Notes under the pieces: generated by a model | What the model saw: only the letters and a program-made list of their open reading frames with translations | What the model was told of the DNA's origin: nothing | Database searches by the model: none | Part shown: piece after piece, positions 10,574 through 20,410 of the stretch | Numbering within the stretch: position 1 is the first letter of the stretch | How the letters are laid out: every line of letters begins with the position of its first letter | Position numbers and translations under genes: made by a program | Source of the DNA: Craterostigma plantagineum | Lineage: Eukaryota; Streptophyta; Magnoliopsida; Lamiales; Linderniaceae | Direction: 5' to 3' | Assembly (NCBI GenBank): GCA_027422505.1 | Contig: JAPQWV010001397.1 | Span: 27,001 to 91,000 of the forward strand | DNA length: 64,000 nt

Positions 10574-11400
10574 CTCGACTTTAGCTCATCAAGAACCGTC
10601 CCAGTTTATCAAATCTCCCATTGTGGCCCAGCTGTGAGGCCGTAAAGCTGGCAGGACAACACGTTATATAGAGATCTATAAAGGACACGTAAAAGTGCGA
10701 GACACCATTTGTTTCCGGGACCATAAATGCAAAGATACAATGAATGAGGGGAAAAAATCGCATTGAATACACAAACGAACCACTGTTGGAATGCCTTCCT
10801 CAAAGTACACTCTTGCAAAACATTGTATTCCAATGCCATAAATTGCATAAACCATACGTTTCTTATACATTGATACGTTAAATATAGGGACGCACAATGA
10901 ATTTAACAGAGACTCACTAAATTTCACGGTTGCATCGCAAACTCTTCGAATACTCTCTACAAAAATACTAAAACAGCTTTGAATACGACTCAAGGCTCAT
11001 GACCTTTGGGATGCCGTTCTGCTCAAAAAGGAATAAAATCAACCAAAGCATGGCACGTCAGGACTTCAGAACTCGACAGTCAAATTCAACGCACCTGGAC
11101 ACACGAAAATCATTCCGAAAATAAGAAAATACTTTCCTGCACTCTAATTGTCTGGGGAAGCTTGCATTGCTGACGTGGTTGCACCATGAGATAACCCCAT
11201 TCTACTTTTATATGTATATAATTATACTTCTAGCCATCATTTTACGAACACAAATCACATATTCATATACAAATATATCAAATTACATCCACAAAATAAA
11301 AATTACATCAACTACCAAACAATATCATTAGTCTTCATGATAAAATATTTACATTCAATTTTCTCAACTTCAATTCTTTAACTTAATAATATTTTATAGT
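10574..11400. other. No recognisable gene
   Basis: This stretch lies upstream of the RPA-like relic. It has one ~105-aa minus-strand frame (10676-10993) without a recognisable domain. From about 11200 the sequence is A/T-rich. It may include the relic's former 5' region. Confidence 0.4.
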
Positions 11401-11876
11401 TAGGGATGGCAATGCGGCGGGGCGGGGGCGGGGATCTAATCCCCGTCCCCATCCCCGCGATGCATTTGGGGACGAAATCGTCCCCGTCCCCATCCCCGCA
11501 GGGATCCACGCGGGGCGGGGATTCTCCGCCCCTTAATTTTCTTTAAAAAAATAATATCTTTAATATAATATATAAATTGAATATATTTTTTTATAAATAT
11601 TATATAAATTATAATTTTTTATATATTTTGTATTAATTTAATATATTTTAGTCTATATTTTGATATTATTTTATTATTATTTAAATTATAATGTAATATT
11701 ATATATATTATATATATAAAAGAGGGTTCGGGGACGGGGCGGGATCCCCACGGAGATCCCACGGGGAGACATCATTCCCCGTCCCCGCCCCGCGGGGATA
11801 AAATCTCGGGGATTCCCCGCCCGTTCGGGGCGGATCCCCGCGGGGACGGGGAATCCCCGCCCCATTGCCAACCCTA
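11401..11876. mobile_element. hAT-type MITE, G/C-rich inverted-repeat ends
   Basis: The ends are inverted repeats: TAGGGATGGCAATG at the left, and CATTGCCAACCCTA (complement TAGGGTTGGCAATG) at the right. An exact 8-bp direct repeat TTTATAGT flanks both sides (11393-11400 and 11877-11884), which is the hAT-superfamily target-site size. The arms are runs of CCCCG/CGGGG about 120-150 bp long around an A/T-rich centre. There is no transposase; it would depend on a hAT enzyme acting in trans. The 476-bp unit should form a very stable hairpin. Confidence 0.9.
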
Positions 11877-11884
11877 TTTATAGT

Positions 11885-12429
11885 ATTCCTCCTTCATGTA
11901 TATTCGGAATATATGTCATTAAAACCTGAGTACTAAAAGTTCAAAGATAAAAATCTAGTGAAGGGAAAGGAGTATAGTTCTTTTGCTAAGCTATCATTTG
12001 TTATTTCATTGAAAATCGTATTACGAAAGCCATGTGGAAAAATAATTAATCATTTGAGATAAAGAAAAGAATGCAACATGTATTCCCCATGAAAAGAATA
12101 TCCTTTAATATCTCAATGTTTTCGAACTAAAATTAAACACACTATTTTTTCAAAGATCTCGGAGGAACTGAAGTTCCTTTGCAAAAATAAATCGGCAAAT
12201 TTTTAAATATTCAAACGGTACTAGAGTATTTTTAAATCATTTTTCATAAACGGTCTCTAATCAACCAAAATTCACCAAGTAGAACTGAAACTACATTACT
12301 AGAGTAATAAAAAGAAAATTATCAAGACATAGGGACATTGAAAATCGTTGGAAAGGTTTCCTCAAATCTCAAGTATCATAATCGCAAAAGATTAGATGGT
12401 CCCCAGCTGAAATAAATTATAGTCAACTA
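11885..12429. other. A/T-rich intergenic DNA, nothing recognised
   Basis: No reading frame, terminal repeat or tandem repeat stands out between the hAT MITE and the LTR-like region to the right. Confidence 0.4.
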
Positions 12430-13010
12430 TTTATTTTCGGGCAAAAACCTAAAATGGTCCCTGATGCGGTCGGAAAATGAACGATCCACCGTCGTTGGGT
12501 CACGAGCTGGCTTCTTCCTCTTTCCGCGGCCTTTTGCCTCTTCCCGCCTGAACTTCGACACGAACTAGGATTGAAAGCTGCCGAAGAAGGGTTAGGGGTG
12601 GGGGTGTTCGCCCTCTTGCCTAGGTCAAGAGGGCGGTTTCCATATCCAGGCGTAAAATGGCATAGAAAGTGGTGGTGTTAAGTGCTTGAAGGTGCTTGAG
12701 TGAGTAATAAAAATGGTATAGTATCAGTAAGGGTAGATAGAATTAGTTGCGTACCTTAGGAATACTTTGTGGTATTTATAATGTACCCAGTTTAGGTGGT
12801 TCTTGGCGGTTTTGCCCATGATTCGTGTTTTTCCGACTCGGATTTCCTCATCTTCCCACGATCATGGTCTTCCCACGTTCACGTTCTCCTCAAGCTCGTG
12901 GCTCTCCACATTCATCCTCCTTTCGGAAAATCCGTGTGACCGCGTCAATATCGAATGGAGAGGTTTCTAGTTTGCTGCAATATTACGACGAGAGATCCAT
13001 ATCATAGGAC
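12430..13010 (-). repeat. Possible LTR or LTR fragment (minus orientation)
   Basis: On the minus strand a TATAAATACC promoter-like box (near 12772-12781) is followed by a transcribed-leader-like stretch, as in plant LTRs. It lies downstream of the Athila-like internal region in the same orientation, so it may be that element's 3' LTR. I could not fix the TG/CA ends or a target duplication. Confidence 0.3.
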
Positions 13011-13662
13011 GAGTTCACAACTAACATGCATCGACGATTAGCTCCTTCTCTATCAACAAGCCACTTTCACGATATCGATAAATTAACACGTTGATACAGG
13101 TCGTGTAGGCTAAATTTGAGGCAATCAGGTAAATATCTGGGCTCCAAATCAACAAATAAGTCAAAGAAGGCTCAAAGGGCTCACAAAGTGGTAAATGCGT
13201 AAGGTAGGAAAATATTTAGGCCAATGACTCAATCCTAGTGCCCTTCTCATTTTTGCACACAAAAAATCCACATTGTAACCATTGACATGCATAATAGAGC
13301 AAGTTCGAAAAATATTCAGTCCATGCGTGTGTCACACAAGAATAAACACCGAGCATAATGAGTTGCTCTGAATTAATCTCTGAAGGCTCAAAACTCACAT
13401 ATATAGCTGGGTTTGTGCTTCGTGATACGCAATACTCTCCTAAAGCAGTCATATAGCCAAATAATCATGCTAATATCACGACAATGCAACATGTAAGACT
13501 ATCTCACTCAATTCATCGAATCATATCCCGTCATGGTAAAATTTTAAAATTTTCATCATTGACAGGAGATTCCACAGATGACGTTCAAATCGCAACCTTC
13601 ATCAGTTATATCCACTAAAATGACCGAAACACGTCGATACCTAAATATGTAAGAATATTAAA
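13011..13662 (-). other. Probable 3' non-coding part of the Athila-like element
   Basis: The sequence between the possible LTR and the TTGAGGACAATGTG block has only short frames. Its position is that of the long 3' non-coding region of Athila-type elements. No envelope-like protein is readable. Confidence 0.35.
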
Positions 13663-14242
13663 TCTAGCATGTGTCGCATCCCACCCCCAAACTAAATATC
13701 ACATTGTCCTCAATGTGTAAACTAAAAGCAAAGAGAGAGCAGAAGTGACACTGCCCTGAATTTTACGTCGATCGATGTAGAAGACTTGGTTGATCTGCAG
13801 TAAATAAGCAACCATCGCGAACGGGCAACCCCCAAACTGTTATGAGCCTGCGAGAAAACGTGACTAGGCGGCACCGTGAGAGCGGATTTTTATTAGAAAA
13901 AAATAGGCTATAAAATAAATAGGACTTAATAACATAATATATATGCATCGATAGGCCTTGGGTTGCCTCCCAAGAAGCGCTGCTTTTATAGTCGTTAGCT
14001 CGACTCACAAACCCCTTATTTTGGTGGATAATCGGTGTCGAACAAGTTTCTTTCCAAACATCTCGATCGTTGTACACTTTGGGCTCTCTTCTTCCCGGTG
14101 ATAGTGTCTGCATCATCGCATGGGGTCGAGGGTTCTCCTTTTTTCGCCATATGTAGATGACATCCTCTGTGCAGTCTTTCTGACGAAGCTTCTTCTTTTT
14201 CTTCGACGAAACCACCTTCTTGATAGGTTTAGAGCTACTGCT

Positions 14243-15159
14243 CTATTTAGTCCATGGGATCCACCTGTTAAAGTTCAGCACAGAAGAGACTATGTTATAG
14301 TTAGATTTAGCCGCGTTCCCGTTCGGTGCATCTATTCGAACATCAGCCTTTGTGTTCTGGCGGTCCTTCAGCTTGCTGGTATTCTCTCCAGACAAGTTGT
14401 ACCTGAAAGACTCAGAACACTTAAAAGCACAAGGGTCAAAGATATCGATAAAGGAACAAGAGTCATCAGTAGGGCGTTTCATAGATTTGTAGACATCGAA
14501 TTCCACTTTCTCGTCCCCTACTTGCAAAATAAGCTTACCGTTACCGACATCAACGATAGCTCTTGCAGTGTTTAGGAACGGACGTCCAAGTATCAATGGG
14601 AGGTTATCATCTTCTTCCATATCCAATACGATGAAATCAGCGGGAAGTAATGTTCTCCAACCTTCACCAATACGTCTTCCATTTTTCCTCGTGGATATGT
14701 GATTGATCTATCGGCGAGCTGGAGGATAGTCGATGTGGGTTTCGGCTCGCCAAGTCCCAATTTCCTAAATAATGAAAATGGCATTAAATTAATACTCACA
14801 CCAATATCGCATAACACGTTACTAAATGTAATAGGTCCAATAGAACAAGGAATAGAGAAACTCCCTCGATCCTTAAGCTTCAGCGGAAGCTTCTTCTGTA
14901 ATACAGCTGAACATTCCTCGGGGAGAGCTATTGTTCCGTCTTCTTCTAACTTGTTTCTCTTGAATAGTAGCTCCTTTAGGCATTTGGCGTACTTTGGCAT
15001 CTGCAACAAAGCCTCAACAAAAGGGATATTAACTTCAAGTTTTTTAAATATATTAATGAAACGATCAAAATCTTCATGATTCTTCCATTTTCGTAAAGCC
15101 GCTGGATATGGAGGTCGGATCTTTATCGGTGGGAGTGGGTTGACCTTCTTTTCCTCCAA
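14243..15159 (-). pseudogene. Athila-like retropepsin region, frameshifted
   Basis: Two overlapping minus-strand frames (15159-14593 and 14626-14243) make up the region linking gag to pol. The first has PPYP...KW then LPLKLKDRGSFSIPCSIG, and the protease motif DIGVSINLMP (usual form DLGASINLMP). The second has the flap-distal motif PLILGRPFLNTARAIVDV. A frameshift near 14600-14625 separates them. The aspartate is kept. After FIDIFDPCAF the sequence no longer resembles the expected reverse transcriptase. Confidence 0.75.
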
Positions 15160-16184
15160 GAATAAATCTGGCTCGTCCTTGACTTTTTCGACCCGCTTGT
15201 CTTTTTCAGGCCATGAACCATAGTGTTTGTGGCGGTGAATTCTCTCTGATTGGATGTCTCCGTCTCTTTTGCTTTCTCCACTTCCTTGGTCTCTTGGAAC
15301 GATTCAAGCTTCTTTCCACTTCTCAATTCAATGACATTCGCGTACTCTTGAGGGTTTCTTTCAGTGTCGCTTGGGAGTGTGCCTGGCTTGCGCTCGGACA
15401 TTGAACTTGTTAGATGTTCAATTGTAGTCGCCAAACTTTGTAATGTGCCCTCTATCTTGTTGAATCGTTCGTCTATCTTACGACTCTGATCGCCTTGATA
15501 GCCCGCCAATTTCTCAAATGCTATCTCCCAATCGGCTTTTTGTTTTGTTGGCGGCCCAGTCTGTTGATTTTGCGCTTCCGGGGGCTTTAAGTAGTGCGAA
15601 TTTCCATACGACAGATTCGGATGGCCTCGCCAGCTTGAGTCGCATGTGTTGGAGTACGCATTCTTTTGCCTATTGTGGATGTAATTCACCGCCTCGGTGT
15701 TCCTTGATTGTATCTGGTCTAACCTTTTGTGTATGGCTTCGAACTGCGCTTCCAACGAGCTATTTATCTCATGTACTCCAGCCGTCCGTCGGTCCAGATC
15801 ATGCTCAGTATATCTTGCTGGGTAGGCTGCAATTCGCTCGATGGCCTGGAGTGCATCCTCGTCGCCTAACTCCATAAAGTTTCGTGCGCATCCGCCGTCG
15901 ACGATCCTTTTATTTGGTGTGCTCAGTCCCAAGAAAAATGACTGCATCTGAACGCTTAGGGGTATACTGTGGTTCGGGCATTGTCTCAGAAGACTCTTGT
16001 ATCTACTCCATGCATCGCTCAGAGATTCGCCACCTTCTTGTTTAAAGTTCACCAGTAAGCTCCTAATCTCGTTAGTCCTTGACAATGAGTAATATTTGCT
16101 TAGAAAACACTCCACTAGTTGCTCCCAACTAGTGATAGATGCATGTGGCAATGATGAGAACCATTCAGAAGCCTTTCCTGTCAA
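15123..16184 (-). pseudogene. Athila-like gag (Retrotrans_gag), 5' truncated
   Basis: The frame opens with TGKASEWFSSLP and continues with the capsid-core pattern of plant gypsy gag (W..L...F...YY, then F.Q..GESL..AW.R). After about 120 residues follow a basic, Q-rich linker and a region of possible helices. The protein's first part is missing: the sequence before TGKA should be the start of the capsid domain, but the similarity stops at 16196. It runs into a frameshift near 15150, where the protease segment takes over. No zinc knuckle was seen, which is usual for Athila gag. Confidence 0.75.
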
Positions 16185-16196
16185 AGAAAAGGGAAA

Positions 16197-17610
16197 AATG
16201 TAAGCTTTATACTAGGTCGTGCAACAATAAAACGGACGAAGTCCGAGTATCGATCCACGAAGAGAGCTCGATTAATTCTAAGAAAATATTCTTAATTCTA
16301 ATTTAGACTAAAGGAATTTTTATAGTTTGATGATTTCATAAAAGAGATAAAAAAATGCAAATAATAAAATAAACGCAAATAAAACAGATAAGGATAAAGC
16401 AGTTGACGACGACGTGATCAAGACACATGCTCGGCACGAATTATTCCTACGTCTTCATGCAATCTAATTTATCCAATCAATATGAATTATAGTCAAGGTA
16501 GAATTTCCTAACCTACGTGCTACTCGTTTGTCCCGCAATAGCAACCTACGTAAATAGAGAACCAATCAACTATATGTCTATATGACTGTAGTTCCTATAC
16601 GTGCATTCGATCTTTATGAAATTCCCCGAGTTTAAACCCTGTCGGCGCCTAAACTATCGGAAACCACACATACGAAACCGAATTCCATCTCTGATCGGTT
16701 TTACGTAGTGGTATTCAATGTTTCGTTCTAATCGGTCTAATCACTTAGTCCGTCTCATAGACCAATCAATAATCATACGCATGGAGGCCAATCACACGTA
16801 TGCATATGAAGCACAAACAAAGAATACATAACTCAAATCATATGATTAAATAAAATAATAATTACATTAGTACGTAGTCATAATCCGGCCTCACACGGCC
16901 TCAATCACAAAATAAATTAGCCTAGCATATTATATACGAAAACGACAACGAATCAAAAGAAAACATTGTCGAAAGCGAAATATTAAAAGGTAAGAAATTC
17001 GCCCTTTTTCGGTGTTCGCGTCGTCTCTTTATTTTCAGTCGTCAGTTCTTCTCCTCGGCCGTCGAGTCTGCCCTTTTATTTCAGTCGTCAATCAGCTCTT
17101 AAGCTCTCCTTCGCTGTTTTTTATTTCAGCCGTCAAAAGCCTCCTTTAACTACTGCTATGCGTGGTCTATATATAGGGAGGGTAGCCGACTCCACTGTAT
17201 CTATTCTCGCATCTTCAATCTTCAAATTCTCCTTCTTTTGTTGCGCATATATTGGGGGTATAAGAGATCCACGTGACCTCTTCTTTTAGTGAATATTTTA
17301 TTCCTTATTATGCTTAATATTTGGAGAAGCCTTCCTTGAATTGGCCATCACGTGTGGTCTTCTCTCCAAAATAGGGAATTTGGTATATTTGCAGGGCTGC
17401 CTCAAATAGTTTTGAGAATTACAAGAAGATCCCCTAAGATTCAAATCGTTCCAAAAGTACCCTTATTTTCCTTCTGTCGATCTCGTTTGCTCTGATATCT
17501 GTCCAAAAATAAATATGAACATAAATATAGGATATCGAGGAAATTTTAGGTAAATAACGATCGAAAACACGCTTTTACGGGTATAAAAATAATATAATTT
17601 CCTAACTTAT
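16197..17610. repeat. Unassigned repeat-like DNA abutting truncated gag
   Basis: About 1.4 kb without a coding frame. It starts where the Athila-like gag stops and contains TATACTAGGTCGTGCAAC near the left edge and TTTTACGGGTATAAAAATA near the right edge. It could be a separate non-autonomous element inserted at the gag junction, or the leader of another one. I found no clean terminal repeat or target duplication. Confidence 0.35.
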
Positions 17611-18170
17611 CAGCTGTCCTTATCAGAGAGCTCATGGGGGTGCTTTTACCAGACAGCTACTGGTGCTCCTCGAATGTCCTCGCCAGACAGCTCCTTGGGT
17701 GTTCTTGCCAGACAGCTCCTAGGGGTGCCCTTGCCAGACAGCTCTTGGGGTGTTCTCGCCAGACATCTTCTGGGGTCTTACATATTCCTGGCTGGTCATC
17801 TTCCCTCTTTCTTGTTCGTCCTCTTTCCTCTTTCTGATTCGTCATCTTCCTCTTTCTGGTTCGTCCTCTTTCCTCTTTCTGGTTTGTCCTCTTCCCTATC
17901 TCTGGTTCGTCATCTTTCCTCTTGGTCCTCTTCCCTCTTTCTAGTCCGTCTTCTTTCCTCATTCCTATCTCAAAGGACTTCTTATCACCCTCCGGGCATA
18001 TTATCCCGAGGGGGTGGCATACCTGCTCTCCCTCGGGTGTGCTTTCCGAGGGGGTGGCATACCATTCGTCCCTCTAACAGGTTTTCCCGAGGGGTGCATT
18101 TCTTCGTGAGATCCTCTTTCCCTCGCAAAACTTCCTGCCTCATTCTGTTTATGTTGTTTTAACGGCTTCT
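17610..18170 (+). repeat. Degenerate minisatellites (three short-period blocks)
   Basis: 17640-17775 repeats a unit built on GCCAGACAGCTC with GGGGTG(C/T) linkers, period about 28-42 bp. 17795-17965 repeats a pyrimidine-rich unit like TCTGGTTCGTCCTCTTTCC, period about 23 bp. 17985-18095 repeats CCGAGGGGGTGGCATACC-like units. Serine/leucine-rich frames across it follow from the repeats and are not convincing genes. Confidence 0.7.
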
Positions 18171-18189
18171 GAGTATTTCGTCAAGACCC

Positions 18190-19405
18190 GGAAAATCCGG
18201 GGAGTCCCCAATGTTTACCCTCTAGATCAATTTAGTCCCCGATGTTTCGCGAGAACCAATTTGGTCCTCGATGTTATCGAATTTGAACCAAATTGATCTA
18301 AGCCGTTAAATAGACGTTAATTTAGATGGAAAATTGACACGTCTCGACATGTGATTTGACCAGACTTAAAAATTCATAGTTAAACATTAAAAAAGGAGAA
18401 AAATTTCCAAAAAACAGAAAAAAATTAAAAAGAAAAGAAAAACTATAAATTAAAATAAAATAAAAACGAGAGAATTAAATTAAATTACAAAGACAATGAA
18501 TTAAAGTAATAAAATTTAAATGTAGAAAAAATACAAAATTAAAATAACTTATGTAAAAAATAAACAAGAAAAGAGAGAGATGTTAAAACTAATAAATTAA
18601 AATAAAATAAAGAGAGAATTAAACTAAATTACAAAAATTAAATTCAACAAAAATAAAACGTTAATAAATTGTACTAAAATAATAAAATTAAAATAGAGAA
18701 AAAAATATAAAATTAGAATAACTTAAGTAAAAAACTAATAAAAAATATATTAGTAGATTTCTCTTTTTTGAAAAATAAATTACTAAATTAATTACTTCGT
18801 CTGTCCCACTTAATACTTCCCAAAAATTAGTGGGCACTAAGAAACCATATTTTTTTTTTAATATTATAGTACATTTTTAAGGAATAGAGAGAGAAAACTA
18901 ATTAGTGGGCACGCAAATTAAGAAACTTTTTTTTAAATATAACTGGTGTAGTTAGTCTGATTATTGGACTAATTTTTACCAAAAGTAGAAATGAGAAGAA
19001 TTATGTGGGACGCCCGAAATAGAAAGATGGGAACAAGTGAGATGGAGGAAGTAGTAATTTTTAAATGTTTTATTACTAAATTTTTAATTATTTATTTTAT
19101 TAGTAAATTTATTTTTGATTATTTAATTTATTAGTAAATTTCTCTTTTTTTTTGAATTTTTTACTCTAGTTTTTTGTTTTTTTTTCTTTTTTTAATTGTT
19201 TTCCATTTTTAATGTTAATTTATAATTTTTTAAGTCTGACATATCTCATGTCGACACGTGTCAAACTCTATCCAATTTAACGGCTATTTAACTGCGGATA
19301 CAAATTTGATTCAAATTCGATAACATCTGGACTAAATTGAACCTCGCAAAACATCAATGACTAAATTAATGCAAGGGTAAACATTGTAGACCATTTAGGT
19401 TTTTA
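18190..19405. mobile_element. Foldback MITE, probably Mutator-like, with long terminal inverted repeats
   Basis: The left arm (about 18209-18345) and right arm (about 19250-19390) are inverted copies. Both read AATGTTTACCC inward, then AATTTAGTC..GATGTTT(C/T)GCGAG, GATGTTATCGAATTTGAA and GTTAAATAG.CGTTAA. The arms are about 140-190 bp with point differences and small gaps. The centre is A/T-rich and has no transposase. Long arms of this kind fit Mutator-like non-autonomous elements. I could not see a clear 9-bp target duplication, so the family is inferred. Confidence 0.65.
18793..19055. mobile_element. Stowaway-like (Tc1/mariner) MITE nested in the foldback element
   Basis: The left end TACTTCGTCTGTCCCACTTA and the right end (complement TACTACTTCCTCCATCTCAC) are variants of the plant Stowaway terminus (CTCCCTCCGTCCC-type). 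A TA dinucleotide lies at each edge. It sits in the centre of the foldback element and so inserted later. Confidence 0.6.
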
Positions 19406-20403
19406 GCCCATTTATTTTCTATAGATTCCAACAGAGCCGTAATATGATTGTCGTCAAATTTTGAGGTTGATATAGAATTACTATGCAATCGCGAAGTTTC
19501 TTTCCACGAATTTTCTATCGGTTCGATAATATCTATACCCTTATATTAATTGTCAGGGCCTCTTAAAAACTGCTATTTTTTTTATCTAATTTGGTGTATC
19601 AATTACACCAAAAATTGTAGCCAATTAGTTAGTTACCACACTACTCCGTTTAAGAATAAATAAAAAAACCACCAACTACTCAAATATTTTTATATTTTCA
19701 AATATGTCCTATATTTAGTATTATTATTTCATAATTATACATTATTATATAGCACACGCAGATGAGAGTGCAAAAATACTAGTAATTTATAAAGGCCGAC
19801 AACGAAATAAAGAATCGACTACGTGGACCCAACTATAATTAGAACAACACGTGGTCATTATCATCTAATAATTATCACTCACATTCACATATCTATTAGA
19901 CACATCCTCATATACCTCGATTGCAATTCCCCCACAAATCGTAAAAACGGGGTCATCGAAGTTGGTGGCTTTTGTATTGAGTTTGCTAAATTAAAAATAT
20001 AGGTCATTATTCGCTCAAAAACTAATAATTTGGTGCCAACTAAGCATATGACACATATGCAGTGTCCATGCTCCAATAGAACACATAAACACCCAAGTCA
20101 GTCCATATCCACAATGTAAGAAAATAAACGAATTCGAACACTTGAGAATCTCTATTCTCTAGACATTCTTTCAAGTAATAACGAAAAGATGCCATGCCAT
20201 CAGAGCCATGAAACAAATTAGCCTATCCATTCATCAAAACAAAATAACAAAACCTCTGATCAATCGAAGTCAAGTTTTACACATTCCACACCAAGTCAAG
20301 ATTTTCAATAAACAGAAACATAAACGGGCACCATATTTTCCTTGCCTAAAAACATAACAGTTGCTCCCCATCCACTCATATCCATAAAAGGTAAATAACC
20401 ACG
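19406..20403. other. Intergenic region downstream of RH21; includes its likely 3' UTR
   Basis: No protein-coding frame of note. A short perfect hairpin TTTGGTGTATCAATTACACCAAA-like sequence is near 19580-19605. The part next to 20403 should contain the 3' UTR, and perhaps a 3'-UTR intron, of the helicase gene. Confidence 0.45.
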
Positions 20404-20410
20404 ACTTACC
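20404..20410 (-). other. Strong splice-donor-like site just after the RH21 stop codon
   Basis: On the minus strand the stop codon TGA is followed directly by GGTAAGT, giving GAG|GTAAGT-type context. This matches the plant 5' splice consensus, so the gene may have an intron in its 3' UTR. I could not place the acceptor. Confidence 0.4.

Larger units (their letters stand above)
13663..16196 (-). mobile_element. Athila-like Ty3/gypsy fragment with gag and protease, no reverse transcriptase
   Basis: Reading leftward on the minus strand come gag (16184-15123), protease-type segments (15159-14243), a lysine-rich tail (about 14215-13763), then the block TTGAGGACAATGTG and TTTGGGGGTGGG (about 13682-13720). 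That block typically closes the coding region of Athila-type elements. Reverse transcriptase, RNase H and integrase are absent between the protease and this tail, so the element is an internal deletion derivative. Gag is cut at 16196, where the reading frame runs into unrelated DNA, so its N-terminus, primer site and 5' LTR are missing. Confidence 0.75.

Noticed and set aside
14699..15877. Plus-strand ORFs across the Athila-like region
   Set aside because: They are antisense to clear gag and protease frames.
17674..18162. 162-aa Ser/Leu/Phe-rich ORF
   Set aside because: It translates minisatellite DNA; adjacent frames are also open.
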